Part shown: positions 11,641 to 24,400 of the stretch, in pieces | Numbering within the stretch: the stretch's first letter is position 1 | How the letters are laid out: each line of letters begins with the position of its first letter | Source: Watersipora subatra | Taxonomy: Eukaryota; Bryozoa; Gymnolaemata; Cheilostomatida; Watersiporidae | Length of the DNA stretch: 64,000 nt | Direction of reading: 5' to 3' | NCBI RefSeq assembly: GCF_963576615.1 | Contig: NC_088708.1 | Span: 4,278,001-4,342,000, forward strand | Made by a program: the position numbers and the translations under genes | Notes under the pieces: model-generated | The model's database searches: none | The model's input: the letters and a program-made list of their open reading frames with translations, nothing else | Told to the model about the DNA's origin: nothing

Positions 11641-14600
11641 GGGCCATTTCATGGGGACTGGTCCAATGTGTGTGCTGACCCGTCACAGATATGATTAAAA
11701 CTAATCCTATGTGAAAGAGCATGTCAAACTTGGTGGGAATCCAAATTTTTTAGTCTCTAAACATTTCATGGCGCTGCCGGTATCACCCCAAAGTTTGCCG
11801 TTCAGGAGGGGCAACTCCAAATCGAACTTTTTTAGGTTTTTGATAACAAATATCTCGAAAACTATATCTTCTAAAAGTCTGAATTTTTAGTTATGTCTTC
11901 TTACACATGTGATCTATCATTATCATTTAAAAACTTGTCTGTCGGAGGCTGTCATTTGGGGTCAGAGGTCGCTAAAATAGGTCAGATGGCCCTATTTTTG
12001 GCAAGTTTTGTAGATTTAAGCTATTTTAGCGTCACGTAAAACCCGAATTTTTTTTCATTTTTTGGCAATGTAACTTTTGATATATGCTTATTAATGTATT
12101 TTCTACATAAAAATAATTTATATTTGTCAGATTTCATCCTCGTGTGGGTGTGGGCGAGACAAATCCAACATGGCTGTCATCGGCAGCGATGGAAAAGGGT
12201 GACGGAAACCACTAAAAATCACAGAGATAGCATGAAAAATTATATATTAAAATAATGTTTTATACATATTTCACATGCGCTGATTCCAAATCTTGTCTCA
12301 AAATCTATGATATTCTGCTAGAAAATAGGTTAATAGCACAATGAATTGAAGACACTTTTATATAAAAAAAAACATTCAAGGCCGATTTCAACACAATAAG
12401 GCTGCCCTGTCCGGTCCAGTGTATCTGCATAGACATTGAATTCACAATTACTATTTATGTGACAGTCATCACATTTGGAGCATAGTTAGTAACTGCTTGA
12501 ACATATACCAGTTTTAACTCACAATGACATCATGCTAATAGCTGAGCGATTTCTTCCCATAAATGTTGACTCAAGGTGTATTGGCGGTGGTTAGCTGTCT
12601 CAAGATTTACCCGCATCAAGATATGTTGAACTGGAACATACAGTTCATCTGGTCGTAATGGGTATTTGAATACCTTGGCTGGTCCATGAGGTAAGAGAGA
12701 GTTAATTTTTACATCCTCTTCTTTCATGTCTATATCTATCACAGATCCAATGTACCAGTCCTTTTCATATTTGTAGGCAAGGTAATCCCCTGGTTTAATT
12801 TCCGCCAATGCAATTAGCCGAGTCTGAATTAGCCCTGTCAGCAAATTTCCTGTAAAGGTTTTGCCATAATCTATACTGATAGATACTTCACCATTAGATG
12901 TACGCCTGCCTATAAGGGTTCTCTCTGTTCTGTCGAAACGATGATGGCTACGGGATCCAGGTACAGGGACGCCATCTGTTTCAAATCGTTGTTCTTGGAG
13001 TAAACGCACTTTGTCGATATCTGTCTCATCAAACCATAAAGTTAGCACTTTCGTAATGTTTGATTTCGCAAAGTTATATAGATCTTGAGGCGTAGTAATA
13101 AAATGTTCCGAAGTTCGCTGCACGCTTGCTCGACATGCCTGGTATTTAATGACGACCCCTACACCATCGCAGGCAGACTTTCCATGCGATGTTGCATAGT
13201 AGTGCCATTTGGCCAGCACCTGAAAATCCTCGGTGTGAAACATCAAATTACAAAAGGCTTTGTATGACTTATATTGGCCTGTGCAGCCATCTGTGAAGTA
13301 GTGTATCATCATAAGATTTGGCAGTATACGTCTCAGTCGAGGAAGGAAATCTTTGAGCATCGTATAGACAGCTAAATGGTTGTGATGCAAATAATCACTT
13401 ACATAACAGTAAGATATGTGTAAAAGTTTTCTCTCGGTTGATTTGTAATATACTACTATAGGATGTAGTGTGGCCTGGAGATTGTTCCAGTGGAACGATT
13501 GGGAGGCGTCTTGTACAATAAAGGAGTAATTCTCCGCGAAATCCATCTGTATGATGATTTCCGTAGTCTGAAGATTTTGTTTCAGGTTCTGGAGAAATGC
13601 AGACTGCTCCTCTTTTATGTAATGGTGGGCACTTAGTTCAACAATTTTTTGGCACATTGTGTCGATAAATTCGGAGACAGTTGGACAGTGTTTCACAATG
13701 TTTGACCGGTCAGTAGTAACCCACTGGCTATATGTGATTTCATCGTCTCCTTCATAGTCAGCTTTGTCAAACAGCTCAGAAAGGCGATTTTCAATGTTTG
13801 CTTGACCTGGACAATTCTCACACTTTCTCAACATACAGTTTGCCTGCTTACGATCACAAACCAGCATATCAAAAACATCCGTGTAGTGATTCAGTTCCGG
13901 CACCTTTTCAACCATGAAACGAAAGTTTTGGTGAATGGTACACACACAAACGGAATGAGTACCATTTGTACTGGCAGTTTTGTAAAACTTTGGCCTAAGT
14001 TCGCAAAATTTTGAAAGCTTTATCTGGTTACCACTGATGGGGTTTTGTTGGCAGAAATGGTTATACAACTCAGTAAGATTGCATAAAATCAGGCGTTGCG
14101 GTTCATATTCTCTAGTACCATCAGAGCTTGTATGTGTTGAGACCTGTTTTGCTCCAGGCATCAAACGAACAAATTCACTGTTTTTGTAGAAGTTTTCTAC
14201 ATCAGCTTTTATGTTAGCCGCTAAACCTTTATTACCTTTTTTGGTGGATTGGGGTGTGGCTAAGATGCCTTTGGTTCGGTTTAGCTCTCTTGCTTCTTTG
14301 ACTTGCCTTTCGGACACATTGAAATCTTTGCTAATCTGATCTCTTGGCCAGGAAAGGGGCAAAAGTGTTAACAAAGAAACTTGCTCCCTACGTGTGCTTA
14401 TTTTCAACTTCTCTCTGATATCCTCCATAAGGTCCGCAAAAGGATCTTCTTTAGGTTTTTCGCTGGCAGCCGCTACACCAATAGATCTTTTTATTACACT
14501 CTCTAGATTTTTTCTAATTTTTTCTGCTTTCCTTTCAGCATATTCTGCCTTTCTTTTCAGAGGTAACTTTAAAACTTGACTCGTTTTAATGGGTGTTGTT

Positions 14601-15492
14601 AAAGATTCTAAAGATGTATTTAGTTCTCCGACATTAGATTCTATCAGTTCCTTTGAGTTTTGAGAGCAATACTCTTCTTCGACGTTGTCTTTGCAAATAT
14701 CTAAACTAGAAATACAGTTTCTGCATATTTTACGATCAATGTGTGTTTTGACTGAAAATGTTTTTTTTTATATATAAGTGTCTTCAATTCATTGTGCTAT
14801 CAACCTATTTTCTAGCAGAATATCATAGATTTTGAGACAAGATTTGGAATCAGCGCATGTGAAATATGTATAAAACATTATTTTATTATATAATTTTTCA
14901 CGCTATCTCTGTGATTTTCAGTGGTTTCCGTCACCCTTTTCCATCGCTGCCGACGACAGCCATGTTGGATTTGTCCCGTCCACACCCACACGAGGATGAA
15001 ATCTGACAAATATAAATTATTTTTATGTAGAAAATACATTAATAAGCATATATCAAAAGTTACATTGCCAAAAAATAAAAACAAATGCGAGTTTTACGTG
15101 ACGCTAAAATAACTTAAATCTAAAAAACGGCCAAAAATAGGGCCCGCTGACCTACTTTAGCGACCTCTGACCCCAAATGACAGCCTCCGACAGACAAGTT
15201 TTTAAATGAAAATGATAGATCACATGTGGAAGAAGACATAACTAAAAATTCAGATCTTTAGAAGATAAAGTTTTCGAGATATTTGTTATCGAAAAACATA
15301 AAATAATCAGATTCGGAGTCGCCCCTCCTGAACGACAAACTTTGGGGTGATGCTGGCAGCGCCACGAAATGTTTAGAGACTAAAAAATTTGGATTCCCAC
15401 CAAGTTGAACATGCTCTTTCACATAGGATTAGTTTTAATCATATCTGTGACGGGTCAGCACACACATTGGACCAGTCCCCATGGAATGGCCC
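11641..15492 (-). mobile_element. Long-TIR DNA transposon, Sola-like, with TAAT duplication
   Basis: A 3852-bp element. It starts GGGCCATTTCATGGGGACTG, and the right end is the reverse complement starting GGGCCATTCCATGGGGACTG. The inverted repeats are unusually long, about 735 bp each (11641-12375 and 14758-15492), and match closely with scattered substitutions and short differences. TAAT is repeated directly outside (11637-11640 and 15493-15496). A single large transposase frame on the minus strand fills the interior. A 4-bp duplication with long TIRs and a large DDE-type protein fits the Sola superfamily; the assignment is by features, not by alignment. Confidence 0.85.
12530..14754 (-). 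CDS. Putative DDE-type transposase of the long-TIR element
   Basis: From the first Met at 14428 the frame runs 632 codons. The same frame stays open upstream to about 14754, adding about 108 codons that start just after a TTTTCAG acceptor-like site and include a CRNC pair and a Lys/Arg-rich helix; a stop lies just beyond, so an upstream exon or a lost start is likely. Numbering from that Met: a helix-turn-helix-like segment near 26-50 (WPRDQISKDFNVSERQVKEA); Cys/His clusters near 141-164 and 191-207 that could bind zinc; candidate acidic catalytic residues at D296 (MDFAEN), D380 (FTDG) and D421 in HGKSACDG; and a C-terminal Tudor/SH3-like segment near 555-605. The pattern MDFAENY, FTDG, HGK..CDG is shared by many uncharacterised invertebrate and cnidarian transposase-like proteins. 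No internal stop is seen, so the copy may be recent. Confidence 0.8.
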
Positions 15493-15499
15493 TAATAAT

Positions 15500-16320
15500 A
15501 AGCCAGAACAGAACCTATCATTGGCCCTGCTCTTTGCCTCTTCTACATAAATGATTTTCCAGCACACCAACCATTTAATGTACATCTGTTTACTGCTGAC
15601 ACTATTATATACAGCCAATAACACCATCTAACTGCAAAGCGATATTAACAAACTGAAAAACTAGAAATAAAAATGGGACATGAAATTCTACCAAGTCAAA
15701 TGTCAGCATCTCATGCTCAGTCAGAAGCTATGCAGCACTGAAAATACATACACCATACAAAATACAGAAATATCTAAAATTAAGGCAACTGAGTAATTGG
15801 GAGTTGCACTTAGCAGGAAACTAACATGGTTTGACCCCATTCAGAATATTGCAAGGAAAGCAGTCTATTCTGGGATAGACTTTGTGACAAGACCAGTGAT
15901 ACACGCATGTGTATGTCACAGTTAAGCCGGAGATTAGCAACAGCTTATTAGACCAGTGCTACAATTAATTTCTGTGCTGAAACTCAGCAAAAAAAACAGA
16001 TGCAATACTCTAAGACAGTGCAGAGATGTGTTGCACTGTCTAATATGCGGTATAACACGCACGGATCAAAAGATTAGCACTAGCAGTATCACAAAAATCC
16101 TAAACCTGCTACCTCTTTCACAGCATCGCCAAGACGCATGTCTAAGCTGTTCAGTAAATACCACCATGAGTCAGTGATCGAAACCAGCTTTTTCCACAAC
16201 AAATCGTCAACACCCATACAAACATGCAATCCACCAATGAAACACTCATTATCACTTACACTCATGCTTCATTAGGACACTAACATTATGAAATAACTTT
16301 TCAACATCTAGCTAATATCT
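15500..16320 (+). pseudogene. Decayed LINE reverse transcriptase, C-terminal half
   Basis: In shifting frames the strand shows the order expected of Jockey/CR1-type reverse transcriptases: a GP.L..YIND block near 15530-15560, a degenerate form (TADTIIY) of the FADDT catalytic box near 15585-15605, the helix with WDMKFYQVKC near 15670-15700, LGVALSRKLTW near 15800-15830, and the C-terminal RTDQK...LNLLPLSQHRQDACL region near 16050-16145. Stops and frameshifts are frequent. The fragment starts directly at the right end of the long-TIR transposon. The catalytic Asp pair is damaged. The clade cannot be fixed. Confidence 0.7.
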
Positions 16321-18480
16321 CACACGACCCTAGCCTTCCAACTAAAAAAAATAGTACTCTATTTGGCTTGACGTTTCATGACCTAAAATATACATGGGAC
16401 AAATCCCGATTAAAACTAGACCAGTTTAAGTATGTGCTCAAGTACGTACAACAAAAAACCACAACGTCTCCGCAATGGATTATCAACCGATTTTCAGAAG
16501 CTCACTTTTACAATGTAATCATCAGCATACCACGTTTTTGGCTTTCTCTTTTCACTTTGACATATACATTTAATAAATGTCATTTATTTCTGCTAGTTAT
16601 AGCATAAGCGAAAGGCGATACCAGAAATTAAGCTACACACAAATATATGTACGTATATATAGTACCAAAAAACACTCCTCTAATAAGCGCACACTTGTAC
16701 TGTAGCCTCCAACAAACAAATGCACGCGGTATTTGGTAGCCGCCCGTTCGAGGTTCGGAGTTTATCAGCCTCAGTTCCTTCGACTTTGCGCCTACAAGAT
16801 GTTAAACTACATGTACTGCACATGCAAATAATTTTCAAATAAAACTGCAGCAATCCTTAATCTGAAGTCATGGCCACATTAGTACACGGGATTCTCACAA
16901 CTGTTGTGGCGCCCATGTTTATACCTTCCCTAGTTGTTGGTCGAAAAATAGCAGCCTAATGCGTTCTCTGCCATGCGACAAAACTCATCTAAACTTTAAA
17001 GCAACTTGGCGACTATTCGAATGGGTATCGTAGGAGTTTCAGTATAATTCTTAATTTTGATATCTTCTTCGCCGAGTGGATATCGTGTAATTTTATAATC
17101 GTTTTACCAAATACATATCATAATTATTGTTGAACTAGTTTCGTACATTCACTTGACTAATATCCCAGTATTTCCAATTCACGTATAAATAGTGGCCTCT
17201 GTTTTGACTGTCTCTAGCAACACAAAAATGGGAAACCATTATAAATGCGAATACAACGTACAGTTTAATACTCAATTTATTAAGTGGTGAAGCAAAAATT
17301 GTTCATTTTGTTCCATCATTCTAGTGTTTGAAAAAATATATATGGTGTGGGTAAGGTTCATCGGATTGTTCACAATAAAAATCCTTTCAAGCGAAGAGAG
17401 ATGAGATAATATTTTTTAACATATTATTTGATGACTAGCAGCAGATCTTAAGTTGCCATGCTTAGAAGACCAGTGGAGCTAGCAGGACCCACGCTAAGTA
17501 ATACAATTCTGTAAAAGAACGTGTTGTTCTACAGGCATTGGTGTAATTGAGAGCCACTTTAGCAACCTCAAAAGGGTGTTGTCAAGGATTGAAAAACATT
17601 TGCAAAAAATGGCTCATTGATGTAACAACTCCCCAAACTAGCAAATTCACCCTTACTAAAAACTAGGCATTGCAACTCCTTATTACAATGATGATATGGT
17701 ATTTGTCAACTCAGTTATTAGTCAAAACATGAATCATCTGCTCAGATAGTAACCAGCATTGTGCTTGACATCACCATTAAGGTGGCTGAAACAAACAAAT
17801 ATTCAGGTGATGTTAGGTTTGCTCATGATCTTCCAGATGGCTAGGGAATTTTTGTGTTCACTAATCACTAGTCTATGAGCATTGCTGTCATTTCGGTATA
17901 GGTGATCTTTAAGTTATAGGAAGATGTCACAAGCTTAATATGAGAGGTAGTTAAAAGCGGTATGGCTGTAGTTAAAATTGTGTATGTTTGTTCGTCTATA
18001 GAATTGAGTCAAATCATTTGATTATCACTTAGTAAGACAACATGAAGAAAATGTTCATCTCTATTGGTTTGTCACTAAATTGCAGCAGTTGTGTAATATT
18101 TTGGTAAAATACCCTGGTTTGAACGGACTTTTCTCAACTGCATAGTACACGTACTTGTCTAGGTGTTTCTGTCAACATTGTTAAATGCCATTTATTCATT
18201 GAGATCTCATCCAGGCAAAGCTTTTACCTTATTACTGTTTTATTCGAGTCTTCTAATATGGTATTACAATAAGTAATCAGTACTTGATAAGTTAAAGATT
18301 TTTATATGCTTTTTGTTCTCAAGTGCCTCTGCCTAAGATTTTGTGTCATATGATTCTACATGAAGCATTGATAAAGCAGCATTCAAGCTCTCACCTCTAT
18401 ACAGTAACTGTGCACTGTTATTTTTTTGTTTCAAACTAAAAACACGGTCATGTTGCAGTCATTACCTGCCATTAAATACA
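16321..18480. other. Intergenic region upstream of the TRMT10A-like gene
   Basis: There is no convincing coding sequence. A promoter and 5' UTR of the methyltransferase gene should lie near its right end, but no TATA box or initiator could be singled out. Short open frames such as 16368-16607 have no recognisable homology. Confidence 0.45.
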
Positions 18481-21400
18481 ATGAATGAACAAGAGCAGGT
18501 AGAATCAGTATCTCCTGCTGATGGTGATGATGCTGTGTCATCTACTCAGCCTGAAGTGTTAAAGCTTTCGAAGAATCAACAGAAAAAACTCCGAAAACTG
18601 GAAAAGAGACAACAATTTCAGATGGTTAAAAGGTAAGGAGTACACAATCAGACCTGTATTCCCTGGTTGCAAGTTGGGGCAGCTGCAAATGTTAGGCGAC
18701 TAGTTATGAACACCTGGAGGTTTGAAGGCGGTGTAAGCCCCCAACGGGGTTCGGGGCGGCGCCCCGAAGCTCTGGATGTTTTAAGCGTCAACAACCCTCA
18801 AAGTATGCATAAATGCAATCAATTTTAAGCATCAAAATCTACATAAATATGTTGTTTATGGTTCATGGTAGGCAAAACCTTTTCTTTATCCAACGAACGA
18901 TATGAAACTCATGACTCTACAGATTTCTGTAAGGGAAATTGACAGAACAAGAGCTATTACTTCTTTATTGCAATAACTCTTGTTCTGTCAATCTGTCCAT
19001 GGCAGAAAACCTTCTCAACTGATTCTGTATCTATTTCAACATCTTTATATACATGTATGTGTAATATTAAAAAATTATTTAGACGAGCTCCGCCCCACAG
19101 CGCTCCTCATCGATGTTTTGATTTGGTTATGTTATGATAAGGAAAATGCAAGTTCGGGGGTCTTTTTCACACCCCCACTATAAGCAATAAAGTTCAGTTT
19201 CCAAGTCTTAACAAAGATCACAAGATCACTCATTTGGCGAGACCACCATGAAGACAATATAAAACGCTAGTTGCATTAGTTGTTGGAAATTTCAAGTGAA
19301 TGAGCTTAGACTGAAATTCTTAGTACTTAGTCTCTGAAAATCACTTAAAGTTGGGACGGCTCAGCCGACCCAGGGATACGGGCCTGTACACAGTGAAAAT
19401 TCAGCATGCCGAGTTAATTTGTTTTGAGATTTGTTTCATATTCTAAAATATGTTGGAGTAGATATTCCATAAGAAGATACGTTTTTTATTTAATTTCAAA
19501 CTCTAAACTAATATTTAAAATAATTACACATACCATTCAAACGTATTCTTAATCAGGCTCTGATGAACTGATGTGGTTATCAGTAATGTAATCGTAAGCC
19601 TAAACATGTTCTGTTATACAAAATTCAAGAGTATACATTTGTAAATGAGAGGGTTTTGCTTTTGTGTATTTGAAGTTGTTCTTTTTTTGTGTCTACAAAG
19701 TTGTGGTAGACAAAGTGATGGTAGCTCAAGATGCCGTACCTGTCTCTTTTTTTATGTAAACACCACAGTTTTGCTCTGGTAGGCAAACTGGTGCCATAGA
19801 TATTCTGTCATGCATTTCACCATGTATGTCTAAGTTCATTCTGATTTGACTAACGTATGCTTTCAACACAGGCAGCGAGAGAGGGAACGGAAAAAAGAAA
19901 AGCGAAAACTTGAAGCTGCTGAAGGTATTTTTCATCCATCCCGAAAAAAACTCCGACGTGAAAGTAAACATCCAGTCGATATTACAGTCGTCATAGATGC
20001 CTCATTTGAGGAGCACATGGTCGAAAACGACATCAGAAAGCTTACTAAACAAATTCAACACTGCTATGCGATCAACAGGAGGGCTCCAGAACCATTTAAG
20101 GTTGTACAGAATATGTTTTAAACAAACCAGGTGTACTTTATTATTATCTATGTATAAGGGCTTCTGTTCTCTTTAGTAATGGAAGATTTCATTTCGGTCT
20201 AGCTATCATTTATGACACCCTGTTTAATATGCTGTCGATGTGCGCTGTTACCATTTAGTATGAGTACCTATTGCTTAAAAACATTTAATTTCATAGCTGT
20301 TACTCTAAAGTTAGTGCAATGAAAAATAGGAATATTTTCTTATATCATCCATAGTATATTTGAAAAATCTTACCATAAGTATTATTATTCAAAATAATAA
20401 TATTGTCAGAATTAGTAAAGTATGCCATATTTAATTTATATAAAATGCTTGTAGAGAGTTTACTCATGGGAAGAGATGATAACTCTCAGCAATGCGATTA
20501 ACTTGCACTATTATAAAAGTCAATCAGAATCACCTATCAGAAAGATCACGATCAGAATCAATACAAATGTCAAACCGATAGTTTTTATGTTGTAATTTTA
20601 ATGTATTCTAGGCATTGTTCTGTCTTGACCTGTCAGGCCATATGACTGATCTTAAAAGTGTGACAGTGAACATAATACTAGCAATGGTTTATACACACTA
20701 GTGCGCTCGCCACCCTCGGGCACTGTGGGAGATCGACATGAGTAATCAGTATATGGAGAAGTATCCCGTAAAGTGGTAAGGCGCAGGAGTGGAATAGTGG
20801 TTAGAGCGCCGGGCTTTGAAATGGAGGGTTTGAGTTCAATTCCGTGGGAGGCGATTTTTTTTTAACGCTCTCAGCATGGGTTCAAACAGACAGGTGGACA
20901 CTGTTCTTATTATTGGAAAAATTGTCCATATTATTTTTTGTATTATTGAAATCAATATTGCTTAATTCATTTCAATATTTATATCTTTTTCAAAGTTTTG
21001 TGTTGTAATCATAGGCTGTCACATCTCACTTACTAGTAAATTCAAACATCTTTATGACCTGATCATGATTTATTGTAGTATTATGTGACCAGCTATGGAG
21101 GGTTGGCAAAAAACATTATTGAAACGCAGCAGTCCGGTTCTAGATGGGATGTAAGTATTTTCATTCAGTAAAATTTGCTTTATGATTTTGTTGTTTGAAA
21201 TACAACTCACTGCATTCATCCAACATAGTTAACTAATTACTGTATGAAAGTTTTTTTTAGGATTTCACTGTAATGTAGCTTATAAGAATTTGGCCACATA
21301 GTACAATAAATAGGTGAAATAGGAAAATTTTTACCATCATATATTCAAATACAAGTAGTGAGCTCACTACTATAATTTTACGACTATCATTAGGTTACCT

Positions 21401-24400
21401 GGTGTGCGGAATCATACGAGGAGACATTTCCTTGTTCAAATATAGTTTACCTGGCTGCTGAATCAGAGAATGTCCTTGAGTCTGTGGATATAGGAAAGGT
21501 GTATGTTATTGGAGGGCTTGTCGACCACAATTCTAAAAAGGTTGGTACAAGAATACAATAATAAACATTTAGTTTGACAATATTCTGCTGTAGAAATTAC
21601 CTTCAATGCGAGACAAACTTCACTTTACCGTTATAGCTTTCATAATGGTAAGTTTTGCGATTCTCTCCTGGTGACGCGCTAACTATTCAATCTGCAGGGC
21701 CTCTGTTATAAGCTTGCTGTGGAGAAAGGTATAGCTCATGCTCGGTTACCAATATCAGAGCACATTCAGATGGAGTGTAGAAAGGTGCTCACCATAGATC
21801 ATGGTATGTCTATTCTAGTCCTATTATTGCTTCCTCTGGTTGTCTGTGACCTCTACCTTACACCGCGCTGCCATTATATTGAATATGGCTAATTGAAGAG
21901 ACGTTAAACATGTTCAATAAGTCCTAAGATAACCTCGTTATGAGTTGTTTAGGCTAATTCTAACTTAGCATGGCTATCAAACTACTAATTGCTTACACTA
22001 CGTTGAACAAAATCAACGATTTGTTGCTCTAATAATGCTGATATGTAAGCTTAATTTTACGTAAGTAAAACACCACATGTTAAAGGTTGACTTGCAATAA
22101 AATTCACATTACAGTTATTTGGTATCAAAAAATTCACCATGTCTTACTCTGTTGTGTTGTAGGTGCAAAATATGTGGAAATGTGATTACAAGCTCTTAAA
22201 AGCTAAAAAACGAAAAGCCGTCGTAAATTGGAATCTCGTTATTTCGATGACGTAGCCATAAAATTTGGTTATTGTCTTGTCACGCGATGTTCTCACGTGA
22301 ATTGAAAGGCCAATAAAAAGCTCAATATAAAACTTATCGTAGCACTAGTTTATGACAAAAACTTCGGGTTTTACCGAAGAACCCGTATCAAATATAGATG
22401 CTCACTACTGTACATTTTTGTTTTGGTTTGGTCTAATCGGCAGGTCGTAATCTGATCATGTGACCCAATACTTCGAAAATAATTTTTGCAGCACTTTTCG
22501 ATTATCACAGGTGACCGACAGGCCCGTCATGTTTGTCAGACAATGATATGTACTCCTTCGAGCTAAGGTTAAAAAATTAAACGAATTTTTACGGTAAGTT
22601 ATAGGATATCACTGCTAAAAGTGACAGCATTACGATGATGATAAAACAGACGCGTAAGAACAATAGACATGGTTTTATTGAATGCGTGAAGTATATTTGT
22701 GAAAATATTTCAACGAATAAGGTTGCATGAAAGTGTAAACAGAAACCATCTCTCACAACTACGTCACATTTGAGCCGTTTTGGAAAGAGAATCCAAACTA
22801 CAGCAGTCTCGTGCGGCTGCAATTTTTTGTTCATTTTTGAGCTTTTAAGAGCTTGTAATCACCTTTCCACATATTTCGCACCTACAACACAACAGAGTAA
22901 GACATGGTGAATCTTTTCATATCAAATAACTGTAATGTGAATTTTATTGCAAGTCAACCTTTAACTTAATCCTACACCAATGTAAACCACCACATGTTAG
23001 CTTAATCCTACACCAATGTAAAACACCACATGTTAGCTTAATCTTACACCAATGTAAACCACCACATGTTAACTTAATCTTACACCAATGTAAAACACCA
23101 CATGTTAGCTTAATCCTACACCAATGTAAACCACCACATGTTAGCTTAATCCTACACCAATGTAAACCACCACATGTTAGCTTAATCCTACACTAATGTA
23201 AAACATCACATGTTAGCTTAATCCTACACCAATGTAAACCACCACATGTTAGCTTAATCCTACACTAATGTAAAACACCACATGTTAGCTTAATCTTACA
23301 CCAATGTAAAACACCACGTGTTAGCTTAATCTTACACCAATGTAAACCACCACATGTTAGCTTAATCCTACACTAATGTAAAACACCACATGTTAGCTTA
23401 ATCTTACACCAATGTAAAACACCATGTGTTAGCTTAATCTTACACCAATGTAAACCACCACATGTTAGCTTAATCCTACACTAATGTAAAACACCACATG
23501 TTAGCTTAATCTTACACCAATGTAAAACACCACATGTTAGCTTAATCCTACACCAATGTAAACCACCACATGTTAGCTTAATCTTACACCAATGTAAAAC
23601 ACCACATGTTAGCTTAATCATACACCAATGTAAACCACCACACGTTAGCTTAATCTTACACCAATGTAAACCACCACATGTTAGCTTAATCCTACACCAA
23701 TGTAAAACACCACATGTTAGCTTAATCCTACACCAATGTAAAACACCACATGTTAGCTTAATCTTACAGCAATGTAAAACACCACATGTTAGCTTAATCT
23801 TACACCAATGTAAACCACCACATGTTAACTTAATCTTACACCAATGTAAACCACCACATGTTAGCTTAATCTTACACCAATGTAAACCACCACATGTTAA
23901 CTTAATCTTACACCAATGTAAAACACCAAAGATGAATGAAAATCAGATGACTTTAGCTGTTCTTTTGACATCCCCAGTTATGGAATATTTAGTGCTTTTG
24001 TGCTCGGAGTATTGTTGGTCTGTATAATTCTTGATTTCACATTTGCATTTGATAGCAACAAATAGATCTAAACCATTGATTAGCAACTGACAAGCATATC
24101 TCAAAGCATATTAGTACAGGACTATTAATACAAACCTGACTGAAACCAGTTGTTGTCTTCTCATGAATAAGAAAACTCTAAGTTGATGTAATCTTTATAA
24201 CTTGATATTCCCTTCTACTCAATCTCACTTCCCTCTCACATCCAGTACATCTCATAAAATTGAGTTATATTCATATAATTACATTTTCTTCTCTGCTTTG
24301 TTACTCTTTTCTCCATTGCCTCTTCCTGCCTCCATTGCCTATTCACTGTAGCTTCAAGGTTGTGATATATAGTTTGACTAGCTGCGCTACCCGGCGTTGC

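Noticed and set aside
20781..20863. A functional tRNA gene
   Set aside because: Boxes A and B are present but the anticodon stem and the T stem do not pair properly; a SINE head or pseudogene fits better.
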